The notes: a model not told the origin generated them from the sequence alone. Counted from the stretch's first letter, positions 54,035 through 63,940 are shown. The stretch is 64,000 nucleotides of DNA from Pelatocladus maniniholoensis HA4357-MV3 (GCA_019359115.1 JAHHHW010000055.1:22899-86898); one strand, 5' to 3'. Made by a program: numbers and translations.

Positions 54035-54275
54035 GGAAATATTTGCTTTTAGCTGCACCCTCAGTGCTAATAAAAACCTCTACAACTAGGTTATATATCT
54101 ATTTTGGCTGCGAAACATCTATCAATTGGTTGCTGTGCAGGATATCTTTGCTTGACTATTGACCAACAACCAGCAAAATCAAGCTAAAATTTAAAGTCTT
54201 TAGACAATTATCCTAGAATATAAGCGTACTTTTGTACTATTATGTTTGGTTTGCAACGGGCAATCAGTAGATAAT

Positions 54276-55187
54276 ATGGCGAGACCAATCGAGCGAATTG
54301 AACGGGATCTTGCAGCTTTAGAAGAGGCGATCGCCGCGATCGCTAAAGAACTCCAATCCACTTACACCAGTTATTTAAACACTTTGGGGCAAGCTGTACA
54401 GCAGCAGTTGATTTTGGCAACTTATCACCTGTGTACTCAGGGGTATTCGGAAAACTTTCTCAAATTAAGCTTGAATCAGCGACAAAATTTGCAGCAGTCG
54501 ATCCGTAAGCTAAGTAAACAGTCAACTGAACAGTTGCTAGCTTTAGTAAATGGCGAGGAAGAAAAGCTACAACAGCCGCAGGACGAGGAAAGTGACAAAC
54601 TCATCGAATGGGATCACGATGATCCTGAGATTATTTCTTTACAACAGACAACTGATTTTGAAAGTGAGGAAGACGAAGACGAGGAACAACAAGAAGATAC
54701 AAATTTCTCCTCTTTACCTACTTATCCAACTTTCCCCACTTCTGCAAATCCGATAGAACTAGCAAAATGGCAACAGTTCCTAGAGAGAGCTACACAATAT
54801 ACTCTCAAAAGAATTTCTCATGAGGCTAATGTCCTCTTACAAAAAGCCAAAATCTTACCTCAAAAATTGCCAGAACCAAGTTTAGAAGCAATAGGTTCGG
54901 AAGCATCTGCGGAGATAGTACCAAGTCCACCCAATCTGATGAGCTTGGTGATCGAAATTGAAAATGAGGAACAATCACAAGAGTCTAGTTTGACACGGTT
55001 CATGGCTATTAATCTGCGTCTTGTCGAGATTGAATTTGCCGATACCAAACTTTCATCTGAGCGCAAACAGATTCGCAATATTTTAACCCAGTTGAATAAA
55101 CTTGGGTTAGAGTATCAAAAAAGATTGCGGGAACTTTCAGTAGCCGAAGCGGAAGCAGCATGGCGTGCTAGTTGGTATGAAGATTAG
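54276..55187 (+). CDS. Cyanobacterial coiled-coil protein of unknown function, next to recG
   Basis: The protein has about 303 residues from the ATG that opens MARPIERIERDLAALEEAIA (an ATG at 54246 would add ten). It has a helical N-terminus (1-95), an acidic low-complexity middle (DFESEEDEDEEQQED, near residues 125-140) and a C-terminal coiled coil (about 240-295; RLVEIEFADTKLSSERKQIR). No domain is recognised. It lies 58 bp before recG on the same strand, which suggests co-transcription but does not prove shared function. Confidence 0.75.
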   Translation: MARPIERIERDLAALEEAIAAIAKELQSTYTSYLNTLGQAVQQQLILATYHLCTQGYSENFLKLSLNQRQNLQQSIRKLSKQSTEQLLALVNGEEEKLQQPQDEESDKLIEWDHDDPEIISLQQTTDFESEEDEDEEQQEDTNFSSLPTYPTFPTSANPIELAKWQQFLERATQYTLKRISHEANVLLQKAKILPQKLPEPSLEAIGSEASAEIVPSPPNLMSLVIEIENEEQSQESSLTRFMAINLRLVEIEFADTKLSSERKQIRNILTQLNKLGLEYQKRLRELSVAEAEAAWRASWYED

Positions 55188-55245
55188 TTTTTGTCCAAAG
55201 TCCAATTTTAAAACCAATGACCAAATAACCAATGACCAATAACCA

Positions 55246-57786
55246 ATGACTATCGACAAACCAGACTGGATAAGATTGCAAAAAGCCTTAGCAATAGAAG
55301 AAGAACAGGGGTTTACTGATTTGGTGGGTAGACAATACCGCTTCAGCGAGTTTCTCACCTTAACTTTCGGCAAATTTCCGGCTAACTTACCAAATCATGA
55401 ACGCCGCCGATGGCAACAACTGGCGGCTCAATTTTCTAATTATCCAAATCTGGGACTTGAAGATAGAAAAAACTTAATATTGGAGACTAGCAATTATCTT
55501 TATCAACTCGAACAGCAGGAAGAAGAAACCCTTACGCGAGGATACGGGGGACAGGGAAGACAAGCAGGACAAGCAGGACAAGCAGGACAAGGAAGCAATG
55601 TTTATTCCTCGTCTTCTGCTCCTAGATCTAAAAAACCAAATCCTAAATCTCCAATTGTCGCGGAGGTAAGTCGCACTTTAGCGCCAAAGCTGGAACAAAA
55701 ATTAAAAGATTTACCGGAAATTGGATTACGAAAGGCGGAAAAGCTAGCACATCTTGGTTTATACAGTGTGCGTGACTTACTGTTTTACTATCCCCGCGAT
55801 CATATTGATTATGCGCGTCAGGTGAGTATTAGTGAATTAGACGCTGGTGAGACAGTGACGATAGTAGCGGCGGTGAAAAGTTGCAATTGTCGTACCAGTC
55901 AAAAGAATCAAAAATTAACAATTTTAGAACTGGTACTGCGAGATAATACTGGCAAGATCAAAATTAGCCGTTTTTTTGCAGGTACGCGCTTTACTAGTCG
56001 TGCTTGGCAAGAAAGTTTAAAACGTCGCTATCCGGTTGGTAGTATTGTAGCGGCGTGCGGATTGGTGAAAGGAACTAAATATGGTCTAACTCTAGAAGAC
56101 CCGGAACTAGAAGTTTTGGCTAATCCCGGTGATACGATTGAGTCATTAACTATTGGGCGAGTAGTGCCTATTTATGCGCTGACTGAAGGGGTGGGTGCAG
56201 ATTTGGTGCGACAGGCGATGATTGCTGCTTTACCAACTGCGGCGCATCTCAAAGATCCCCTACCCAGTGGTTTAAGAGGGAAATATGGGTTGATGGAATT
56301 AAAAGATGCGATCGCCAATATCCATTACCCTTCAGATAGCGACAGTTTACAACATGCCCGTCGCCGCCTTGTCTTTGACGAATTTTTTTACCTACAATTA
56401 GGTTTATTGCAACGTCAGCAGCAAGCAAAGCAAATTCAAACTAGCGCTGTGCTTGCACCCAGAGGTGAATTATTAGAACAGTTTTATCAAATATTGCCTT
56501 TCAAATTAACTAACGCCCAGCAACGTGTTATCAACGAAATTCTCAACGATTTGCAAAAGCCAGTTCCTATGAATCGTCTGGTACAGGGTGATGTTGGTTC
56601 TGGGAAAACAATTGTCGGTGTAGTTGCTATCCTGGCTGCGATTCAATCTGGGTATCAAGCAGCACTCATGGCTCCTACCGAAGTATTAGCAGAACAGCAT
56701 TATCGTAAGCTAGTTAGCTGGTTTAATTTACTATATTTACCAGTAGAATTACTGACAGGTTCTACAAAAACTGCAAAACGGCGACAAATTCATGCTCAGT
56801 TAGAAACAGGAGAATTACCTCTGTTAGTCGGAACTCATGCTTTAATTCAAGATCCTGTGAATTTTCATCGTTTGGGTTTGGTGGTAATTGACGAACAACA
56901 CCGTTTTGGGGTGGAACAACGAGCGAAGTTACAGCAAAAAGGTGAACAACCTCATGTATTAACGATGACAGCTACACCGATTCCCCGGACGCTGGCGCTG
57001 ACAATTCATGGCGATTTGGATGTGAGTCAAATTGATGAATTACCACCAGGACGACAAAAAATACAAACTACAGCCTTAACAAGTCAGCAGCGTCCCCAAG
57101 CTTACGATTTAATGCGGCGGGAAATAGTCCAAGGACGACAAATTTACGTAGTTTTACCCTTGGTAGAAGAATCAGAAAAATTGGATTTGCGATCGGCTGT
57201 TGAGGAGCATCAAAAGTTACAAGAAAGCGTATTTCCTGAGTTTCAGGTCGGGTTGTTGCATGGTCGCATGAGTTCTGCGGAGAAAGACGAAGCTATTAGT
57301 AAATTTCGCGACAACGAAATTCAAATCTTGGTTTCTACTACTGTTATAGAAGTCGGCGTTGATGTACCAAATGCTACAGTGATGCTGATAGAAAATGCGG
57401 AACGTTTTGGCTTGTCGCAACTGCACCAGCTACGTGGACGTGTTGGTCGAGGTGCAGTACAATCCTACTGTTTACTAATGAGTAGTTCTAGAAGTGCTGA
57501 TGCTCAACAACGACTAAAAGTATTGGAACAATCCCAAGATGGCTTTTTTATCTCCGAAATGGATATGCGCTTTCGTGGCCCCGGGGAAGTACTGGGTAAG
57601 CGTCAATCAGGCGTGCCAGATTTTACCTTAGCGAGTTTAGTGGAAGACGAAGAAGTACTAATACTAGCGCGACAAGCTGCGGAAAAAGTAATAGAAATAG
57701 ATGCAACTTTAGAGCGTTGGTATTTGATGAAGGAAGAATTAAAGTATCGGTATGAGCGGTTAATGGGGGGAGCAATTTTGACTTAG
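55246..57786 (+). CDS. recG: ATP-dependent DNA helicase RecG
   Basis: The protein has 846 residues. RecG reverses stalled replication forks. An OB/wedge domain (about 150-330) is followed by helicase domains: Walker A GDVGSGKTIVG, DEQHRFGVEQRAK (motif II, DEQH), MTATPIPRTLAL, VIEVGVDVPNATVM and QLHQLRGRVGRGAVQS. The N-terminal 140 residues include a linker, RGYGGQGRQAGQAGQAGQGS, encoded by a GGACAAGCA tandem repeat, which looks like in-frame repeat expansion in a tolerated linker. Confidence 0.96.
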   Translation: MTIDKPDWIRLQKALAIEEEQGFTDLVGRQYRFSEFLTLTFGKFPANLPNHERRRWQQLAAQFSNYPNLGLEDRKNLILETSNYLYQLEQQEEETLTRGYGGQGRQAGQAGQAGQGSNVYSSSSAPRSKKPNPKSPIVAEVSRTLAPKLEQKLKDLPEIGLRKAEKLAHLGLYSVRDLLFYYPRDHIDYARQVSISELDAGETVTIVAAVKSCNCRTSQKNQKLTILELVLRDNTGKIKISRFFAGTRFTSRAWQESLKRRYPVGSIVAACGLVKGTKYGLTLEDPELEVLANPGDTIESLTIGRVVPIYALTEGVGADLVRQAMIAALPTAAHLKDPLPSGLRGKYGLMELKDAIANIHYPSDSDSLQHARRRLVFDEFFYLQLGLLQRQQQAKQIQTSAVLAPRGELLEQFYQILPFKLTNAQQRVINEILNDLQKPVPMNRLVQGDVGSGKTIVGVVAILAAIQSGYQAALMAPTEVLAEQHYRKLVSWFNLLYLPVELLTGSTKTAKRRQIHAQLETGELPLLVGTHALIQDPVNFHRLGLVVIDEQHRFGVEQRAKLQQKGEQPHVLTMTATPIPRTLALTIHGDLDVSQIDELPPGRQKIQTTALTSQQRPQAYDLMRREIVQGRQIYVVLPLVEESEKLDLRSAVEEHQKLQESVFPEFQVGLLHGRMSSAEKDEAISKFRDNEIQILVSTTVIEVGVDVPNATVMLIENAERFGLSQLHQLRGRVGRGAVQSYCLLMSSSRSADAQQRLKVLEQSQDGFFISEMDMRFRGPGEVLGKRQSGVPDFTLASLVEDEEVLILARQAAEKVIEIDATLERWYLMKEELKYRYERLMGGAILT

Positions 57787-57867
57787 GAGGGGATTGGGTA
57801 AGAGATTTTTAGGATTTAGGGTAATATATATGTAATTTTTTGCAATATCTTCAGCAGATCAAAAGCT

Positions 57868-58287
57868 TTACTTGGCTGTGATCTGCAAATAATTTTCTAA
57901 ATCTTGGGTGCGTTGTTTAGTAAGTCGTTCCAAACATTGATTGCGAAAAATTTCGTAACCTGTCCCACCACGAGATTCGTAGACTTCAAAATCACAAGTG
58001 TTATCTCGAAAGACTATCCATGCCTGTTGTCCTTTAATCAATAGTTGCTTTGGCTCTCTTTTAATATTTACAAGGACTTTTTGGTAAGTTTGATTGAGTT
58101 TTTTGTCTGCGGCTGCATAATATTGTTGAGAACAATACTTCAATTCTGGTGTTGTTATTGCTTTAGAGCAGTTAATTACTGGCTTTTGGGTGATCGCTGT
58201 GGTTGGTTTCGCAAAGCTAGGAATAACCAGGATTGATAAAAATGCGATCGTAGACAAAATTAAAGCAATAAATAATCTTTTATACAT
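57868..58287 (-). CDS. Secreted LprI/DUF1311-type protein
   Basis: The protein has about 139 residues from the ATG that opens MYKRLFIALILS. A signal peptide ends near SFA (residue about 26). The mature part has four cysteines in LprI-family positions (NCSKAITTPELKYCSQQYYAAADKKLN; DNTCDFEV; RNQCLERL). LprI proteins are periplasmic; some inhibit lysozyme. The family is broad and the role here is not established. Confidence 0.85.
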   Translation of the reverse strand: MYKRLFIALILSTIAFLSILVIPSFAKPTTAITQKPVINCSKAITTPELKYCSQQYYAAADKKLNQTYQKVLVNIKREPKQLLIKGQQAWIVFRDNTCDFEVYESRGGTGYEIFRNQCLERLTKQRTQDLENYLQITAK

Positions 58288-58442
58288 ACTTTGTTGATGA
58301 AAAATCAAATATTACTTGATTTATTTAATATATTATTTCAGTTATGTTACTTGATTTCAAGTCAAATTATTTACAATTGTCTTTTGCCCTAGTACAGTGG
58401 GCGCGTAAATAAACAGACCGTTTAAAACAGCCCAAAAGCCTG

Positions 58443-60263
58443 TTAATCCATTAACATAAGTGCTAAGGGGTCTAAACGCACATACCACGGCATAGGCCTA
58501 TCTTTGAGTGTTGCCCATTTTTCCTTAAAAACTTCTGCTTGTAGATGGTAATCATGGAAAGTACTGGGAGAGGAATGCAACTTCAAGAACAACGTCATCC
58601 GGTGCGGTGTTTCAGTTGCTCTGGCTAGCCAACACCTGAAAGTATTATTTTGATTAGAGTCATTGCTAAAGGTGATGTGATGGGCGCGAATGCCGATGTG
58701 GGATAATTCATCGGGGATAGTTTCAACCACCTGTAGATTACAACCCCAGTCCACAGCTTCTATTTCCCCAGACTCTACTGCTATAGCAGTAGAGAAATTT
58801 TTGCAGCCTGTTAACTGAGCAGCTGTAACTGTAGAAGGTCGCTCAAACACATCATATCTCTTACCATGCTGAATGATTTTGCCATCTTCCATTACCAACA
58901 GATTTGGACAAACTCGGTAAGCTTCTTCCATACTGTGTGTCACAAACAGGGTGATCCCTTGGTAATCAGCGAGGGTTTCTATCATCTGTTGTTCTAGTTG
59001 ACTACGCAAAAACGTATCAAGCGCGGAAAATGGTTCATCTAATAGTAATGCTTCTGGTTGACTAGACAAAGCCCGTGCGATCGCTACCCGTTGCTGTTGT
59101 CCTCCAGAAAGTTGACTTGGATAGCGATCGCCAAAACCCGACAATTGCACATCAATTAATTTCGATTCTACTTGCTGTTTAGTAGCATTTGCAGACATCT
59201 TCTGAGGTAAACCAAAAGCAATATTTTGTGCCACTGTCATATTAGGGAACAGAGCATAATTCTGAACTACAAAACCAATGCGACGTTCTCGACTAGGAAC
59301 ATTAATACCTCGTTCCGAATCAAACAGCACCCTACCATTCAAAATTATCTTGCCTTTGCTTGGTGTCTCAATGCCAGCGATGCAGCGCAAAATCATACTT
59401 TTACCAGCACCGGAACTTCCCAGCAAACCTAAAGGCTGATGATCCGCACTGAAGGAAACTTTTAAATCGAAGTCAGGAAGTATTTTTTCGATATCTACAA
59501 TTAGTCCACTACTCGAAGATTGTGTAGCTAACCCAGATAATTCACTCCCTTGTCCCCCGTGTCCTCCGTGTCTTCCTTGTCCCCTTTTTCTCCTTTCCCC
59601 TCTTCTATTTTCTTGCCAATAATTGACAGCAACTATTCCAGATAGAGAAATCACCATAATGGCGATCGACCAGAACCAAGCTTCATCCATCGCCCCTGCT
59701 TCCACGGCAAAATAAATTGCCATGGGGATTGTCTGTGTTTGTCCGGGGATGTTACCAGCTAGCATTAAGGTAGCACCGAATTCACCCAAGGCACGGGCAA
59801 AAGCTAAGGTTGTTGCTGCCAAGATACCAGGAAATGCCAAAGGTAAACTAATACGCCAAAAAATAGTTGATTCGGTTGCACCTAGAGTTCTGGCTACTCG
59901 CAAGAGATTTTGATCAATTTGTTCAAAAGCTCCTAATGCAGTTTTATACATTAGTGGTAGAGAAACTACTGTGGCTGCGATCGCTGCACCATACCAAGTA
60001 AAAACTATGCTGAAGTCTAATTGCAAACTCTCCATTAGTTTTCCCACCGGACCATTTTTACCAAAAAATACCAGTAGGATGAAGCCAACTACTGTCGGGG
60101 GTAAAATCAAAGGTGCAATTAAAATACCTTCAATTAATGATTTACCTTTGCCACGATATCCGGACATCCAGTATGCAGTCGCAATGCCAAGAAAAAAGGT
60201 GATCAAAGTTGCAAGTAAGGATGTTTTCAGCGATATCCAAAGGGGAGATAAATCTTGTGGCAT
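58443..60263 (-). CDS. modBC: Molybdate ABC transporter, fused permease-ATPase ModBC
   Basis: The protein has 606 residues. Residues 1-215 are a ModB permease with five or six helices and the EAA-type loop AFEQIDQNLLRVARTLGA. Residues 250-600 are a ModC ATPase: Walker A LLGSSGAGKSMILRCIAGI, signature LSGGQQQRVAIARAL, Walker B LLLDEPFSALD, and a C-terminal regulatory domain. The two halves are joined by a Gly/Arg-rich linker (RRGERRKRGQGRHGGHGGQG) encoded by a low-complexity repeat. ModBC fusions occur in heterocystous cyanobacteria. It lies 33 bp downstream of modA on the same strand. Confidence 0.95.
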   Translation of the reverse strand: MPQDLSPLWISLKTSLLATLITFFLGIATAYWMSGYRGKGKSLIEGILIAPLILPPTVVGFILLVFFGKNGPVGKLMESLQLDFSIVFTWYGAAIAATVVSLPLMYKTALGAFEQIDQNLLRVARTLGATESTIFWRISLPLAFPGILAATTLAFARALGEFGATLMLAGNIPGQTQTIPMAIYFAVEAGAMDEAWFWSIAIMVISLSGIVAVNYWQENRRGERRKRGQGRHGGHGGQGSELSGLATQSSSSGLIVDIEKILPDFDLKVSFSADHQPLGLLGSSGAGKSMILRCIAGIETPSKGKIILNGRVLFDSERGINVPSRERRIGFVVQNYALFPNMTVAQNIAFGLPQKMSANATKQQVESKLIDVQLSGFGDRYPSQLSGGQQQRVAIARALSSQPEALLLDEPFSALDTFLRSQLEQQMIETLADYQGITLFVTHSMEEAYRVCPNLLVMEDGKIIQHGKRYDVFERPSTVTAAQLTGCKNFSTAIAVESGEIEAVDWGCNLQVVETIPDELSHIGIRAHHITFSNDSNQNNTFRCWLARATETPHRMTLFLKLHSSPSTFHDYHLQAEVFKEKWATLKDRPMPWYVRLDPLALMLMD

Positions 60264-60295
60264 AGTTCTAAAAGGCAGGGTGCAGGAACAAGAAA

Positions 60296-61090
60296 TTAAG
60301 GCAAGATAAAACCGTATTTTTGTAGGACAGTTTTAGCTTGCTCACTGGATAGAAATTGGAGAAAATCTTTTGCTGCTTGCATGTTTTTAGTTCTTTTTAA
60401 GACTGCTAATGGATAGACAATCGGAGAGTGATATTTTTCATCAGCAGCCACGACGACTTTGACTTTTTTGGAGATTTTGGCGTCAGTCTGGTAAACCAAG
60501 CCTGCATCAGCATTACCACTTTCAACTGCTGCTAAAACTTGGCGTACATTGTTAGCATAGACAAACTTGGGTTTGATTGATTCGTAAATGCCCAATTTTT
60601 TTAGGGCTTCTTCTGCATATTGTCCAGCAGGAACACTTCTTGGTTCGCCAATAGCAATTTTCTTGATCTTGGCATCTTTGAGGTTGTTAAAGCTGCTAAC
60701 ACCTGTGACATTCTGTGGCACGATCAAAACCAAACGGTTTTTTGCTAAAATTCCACGAGTACCTGGAACTAGTTGTCCCGATTTTTCTAAGGTGTCTACC
60801 TGCTTCTTGCCAGCAGAGATAAAGACATCTACAGGCGCTCCCTGCTGAATCTGTTGCAGCAAAGCACCAGAAGCTCCAAAGTTATATTTAATGTTGACAT
60901 TCGGTTTTGTTTGTTGGTAGTCACTCTTAACTTCTTCCATCACATCTTTCATGCTGGCAGCAGCAGACACAAGTAACTCAGTGTTTGACTGTGCTACTAC
61001 AGAAGAAGAAGAAATAAATTCTAAACCAACTGCTAAAATCAAGCTAGTCAGTGCAATACCGAAAAATGTTAAAAATTGTTTTCTTTTCAT
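60296..61090 (-). CDS. modA: Molybdate-binding periplasmic protein ModA
   Basis: The protein has 264 residues. An N-terminal signal peptide (FGIALTSLILAVGLEFISSSSVVA) is followed by the mature start QSNTELLVSAAASMKDVMEEVK, the classic ModA pattern, then NIKYNFGASGALLQQIQQGAPVDVFISAGKKQVDTL and DAGLVYQTDAKI. It binds molybdate or tungstate and delivers it to ModBC. Its upstream region carries a cluster of inverted repeats likely to be the operator. Confidence 0.95.
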   Translation of the reverse strand: MKRKQFLTFFGIALTSLILAVGLEFISSSSVVAQSNTELLVSAAASMKDVMEEVKSDYQQTKPNVNIKYNFGASGALLQQIQQGAPVDVFISAGKKQVDTLEKSGQLVPGTRGILAKNRLVLIVPQNVTGVSSFNNLKDAKIKKIAIGEPRSVPAGQYAEEALKKLGIYESIKPKFVYANNVRQVLAAVESGNADAGLVYQTDAKISKKVKVVVAADEKYHSPIVYPLAVLKRTKNMQAAKDFLQFLSSEQAKTVLQKYGFILP

Positions 61091-61133
61091 TTACAAATCA
61101 CACTTTTAGTGGAAATATTTCTGGTTAGAATTA

Positions 61134-61195
61134 AAAGTTGGTATAATATTACCAACTTTATCAGGCTTTACCAATTTAATTGGTAAAGCCTGATA
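61134..61195 (-). promoter_or_regulatory. Palindrome cluster upstream of modA
   Basis: Two adjacent inverted repeats lie 44-105 bp before modA. The first has arms AAAGTTGGTA (61134-61143) and TACCAACTTT (61150-61159). The second is a perfect palindrome with 18-base arms (61159-61195), left arm TATCAGGCTTTACCAATT, right arm AATTGGTAAAGCCTGATA, separated by one base. Together they supply four copies of a TTGGTA half-site. On the modA strand, TTGGTA and TAATAT spaced 17 bp apart could be a weak promoter overlapping these sites. Confidence 0.6.
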
Positions 61196-61367
61196 CTAAA
61201 TAATCTCAATCCCTATTAGCATTATTAAGAAGGCGATCACACACCGTAAGCCACGCAGACATGCTGGCAGTTTCTAACGATAACCAATTGATAAGTATTT
61301 AGTAACCCTGTCAAGGTGTAACCAGCTTGACAGGGCTAAAGTCAAAATATAATATGTTGCAGCATTC

Positions 61368-62861
61368 TTATACTTTTGAACGTTGAATTTTGAATTTTGA
61401 ATGCTCTTGGTTTTCGGCTCCTTCTAAGGGTAAGAAAACTGTTAAAATCTCTCCATAACGGGGACGTTCACGCACAATCAGTTTTCCACCAATCGCTTGA
61501 AACAAATGCTTTGTTGCATTAAGGTTCAAGCTGATTGTACCTGTTTCTGGTTGGAACATCAGTAATTGACCAAGAGCTTTGCGAATTGGTGGTGTACAGG
61601 TTGATACAGTTGATGCATCACTGTCTCCCACTTGAGGTAGAGGCAGTAATTGCAACTTTAGTTGATCGCCAGCAGGAATGACTTGTACTTGAATATGGCT
61701 ACCAGAAGGCAAGTTACGGGTGAAGTTTTCCATTAAACCTGTGAGAACTCGATCAAGCATGGTAGGATTACTAACAACAGTTGGCAAATGCTGGGGTAAT
61801 ACTACATCTAGCTTCAAGTTACGTCGATTTGCTGCTTCTTGCCAACGCGGAATACTCCCCTGCAACACCTGCTCTAGACTCATTGCAGTCAATTGCGTAC
61901 TCGTAGCTTTATCTGTAGCAGAGGTTTCTAGTTCTGCTGCTCTAAACAGCAATTCCATCCTGTCAATTTGCTCTGTACATTCGCGATCAATAATTTTCAA
62001 TCGCTTAATGACGTTGGCAGGTAAATCCTGCTGTTTCAGCAATAGTCTAGTAATAGTGCGAATGGTTGTTAAAGGAGTACGGACTTCATGAGCAAAAGCT
62101 TGCAGCATTTCCACATCAGGTTTCGCTGATGAGGGGTGATGAGAATGAACCTCAGTTTTTTGACTTCGTTCACCATTTCCTTCTACTGCTTCCTTAGTTG
62201 CAGTTTCCCAGCCTTTATTTTCTTGTTCTGGTAATTCTGTGAGCAACAATTGGCTAAACTGCATAACCATGCGATAATCCGGGGCAGTAGGGTAGTAGTT
62301 TTGTACCGTTTCTTCTAGTTCAGCAAATAAATCAGGATTGCTCAACATTACCCTAGCGCTCAACGCCCGCCACGCATGCTGTATGACTTCTGAATCAAAA
62401 GAAAATGAGAATGCTTTTTGACCGTTTTCTTCTGTTAATACTAAAATTAATCTAAATTTTGTTGTAAAAATTAGACAGAACTGTTCATTTGCTAACGGAT
62501 CAGTTTTTAGCAGAGGTAAAATTGATTCATTGCAAATAGTTGCATTTGCTGCGATCGCAACTTCTTGATCAGACATCTGAAATGGCATTAGTGCCAAAGG
62601 ATTAAATGGTTCTGCTGTAAAAGTTATTGACTGAAAACTTGCACTTAACTTAGGATGATCAAACAAAGGTGCTGGCGCAGCTAAAACCAATCCTTGTGTT
62701 ACATCTATATCAATCGTTTCTAAGGCATTTAATAGCAACTGTTGTGTAGCCGCCACGCAGAAGCGCCACTGTTGTTGAGCCTTAGCAGATGAACAAAAAC
62801 CCATAGTTGATTGACTATCGGCTAATACTTCGCTCAGACTAGGCAAAATCCATTTGTACAC
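61368..62861 (-). CDS. Sensor histidine kinase with a degenerate ATPase domain
   Basis: The protein has 497 residues. Residues 1-200 form an unrecognised sensory region. The dimerisation helix has AFAHEVRTPLTTIRTITRLLL with the His. The ATP-binding part is weak: DRVLTGLMENFTRN resembles the N box, but the usual D-x-G-x-G loop is replaced by LLPLPQVGDSDAST, so ATP binding is uncertain. The last residues (HSKFKIQRSKV) are encoded by a TTTTGAATTTTGAA repeat just before the stop. No response regulator is adjacent. Confidence 0.8.
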   Translation of the reverse strand: MYKWILPSLSEVLADSQSTMGFCSSAKAQQQWRFCVAATQQLLLNALETIDIDVTQGLVLAAPAPLFDHPKLSASFQSITFTAEPFNPLALMPFQMSDQEVAIAANATICNESILPLLKTDPLANEQFCLIFTTKFRLILVLTEENGQKAFSFSFDSEVIQHAWRALSARVMLSNPDLFAELEETVQNYYPTAPDYRMVMQFSQLLLTELPEQENKGWETATKEAVEGNGERSQKTEVHSHHPSSAKPDVEMLQAFAHEVRTPLTTIRTITRLLLKQQDLPANVIKRLKIIDRECTEQIDRMELLFRAAELETSATDKATSTQLTAMSLEQVLQGSIPRWQEAANRRNLKLDVVLPQHLPTVVSNPTMLDRVLTGLMENFTRNLPSGSHIQVQVIPAGDQLKLQLLPLPQVGDSDASTVSTCTPPIRKALGQLLMFQPETGTISLNLNATKHLFQAIGGKLIVRERPRYGEILTVFLPLEGAENQEHSKFKIQRSKV

Positions 62862-63192
62862 AAGTATTCACCCCTTAGTTCAACAGCGACATCCAGCGTT
62901 TAAGGCAGAGTTTTGACTTTCACTACTTTTTCACTGTTACTTACGAGGTTATCGATATTTGCGCCATAACGAAAGTCGTATAACCGAACAATACAGGCGC
63001 AATACCCGTTGATAATTAGTCAATAGTCAACGGTTAATAGTTGGTGATTATTTCTCATCTCCCCAAAATAACCTCTCTATTGATAGATCAGCTGCTTACA
63101 CCTGAGAACGATGGAAATCTTCTCAAAACAAGGCAAAACATTATGTAGTAAGCACAAACAAGCTTATGAGTAAATTTTTGGAGGAGTACAAA
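62862..63192. other. Gap before the stress-protein gene
   Basis: Divergent promoter region of about 330 bp. An AGTCAATAGTCAACGGTTAATAGTTG heptad-like run (63018-63044) is the only structure noted. No gene was seen. Confidence 0.4.
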
Positions 63193-63873
63193 ATGGTTGT
63201 GGGGAAAAATCAACGTGCAGTTGGAGTCTTCTCTAACCGTAGCGCAGCTGAACACGCGCTCACAGAACTTAGAGATGCTGGCTTTAACATGAATAAAATT
63301 TCTGTAATCGTTAAAGACAGCGATCGCACTGGTGATGTTGCTGGTGTTGACACACAAAAACGTGTTGGTAATAAAGCCGATGAAGGAGCTACTGCGGGAG
63401 CAGTTACAGGTGGTATTTTAGGAGGTTTGACGGGATTACTCGTAGGTTTGGGTACTTTAGCTATTCCCGGTGTTGGGCCAATTCTACTAGCAGGCGAATT
63501 AGCCACAACCTTAGCTACAACTGCTGCGGGTGCTGGTATTGGTGCAGCAGCTGGTGGCTTATTAGGCGCATTAGTTGGCTTGGGAATCCCTGAAGAACGA
63601 GCTAGAGTTTACAATGAACGCGTTTCCCGTGGTGATTATCTAGTCATGGTAGAAGGTACAGAAGCAGAAATCCGTCGCGCTGAAAGTATTCTCAGAAATC
63701 GGGGGATTGAGGAGTTTGGTATCTACAATGCACCAGATGTTACTGATGCTCACGGTGGTTATGTAAATCCTGCAACTTCTGGGATTGATACTACTCCTAC
63801 TTATGATCGTACAAACGTTGCTGACAATGACCCCAAAGTAATTATCGTTGATCGTCGTGATAATACTCTCTAA
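63193..63873 (+). CDS. General stress protein 17M-like (GSP17M) protein
   Basis: The protein has 226 residues from the ATG at 63193, which has GGAGGAG 7 nt upstream; the ATG at 63166 contains that site and would add nine residues, so the later start is preferred. A ferredoxin-like N-terminal domain (RAVGVFSNRSAAEHALTELRDAGF) is followed by a Gly-rich glycine-zipper hydrophobic core (about 80-140; GGILGGLTGLLVGLG) and a second small domain (DYLVMVEGTEAEIRRAESIL). Related proteins appear under osmotic or light stress in cyanobacteria; the activity is unknown. Confidence 0.88.
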   Translation: MVVGKNQRAVGVFSNRSAAEHALTELRDAGFNMNKISVIVKDSDRTGDVAGVDTQKRVGNKADEGATAGAVTGGILGGLTGLLVGLGTLAIPGVGPILLAGELATTLATTAAGAGIGAAAGGLLGALVGLGIPEERARVYNERVSRGDYLVMVEGTEAEIRRAESILRNRGIEEFGIYNAPDVTDAHGGYVNPATSGIDTTPTYDRTNVADNDPKVIIVDRRDNTL

Positions 63874-63940
63874 TTGTAACTCCCCAGGTAGGACTGTAAG
63901 GATCATTCCATTGAGAGAAGAATTATGGTAGTGTTCACAC

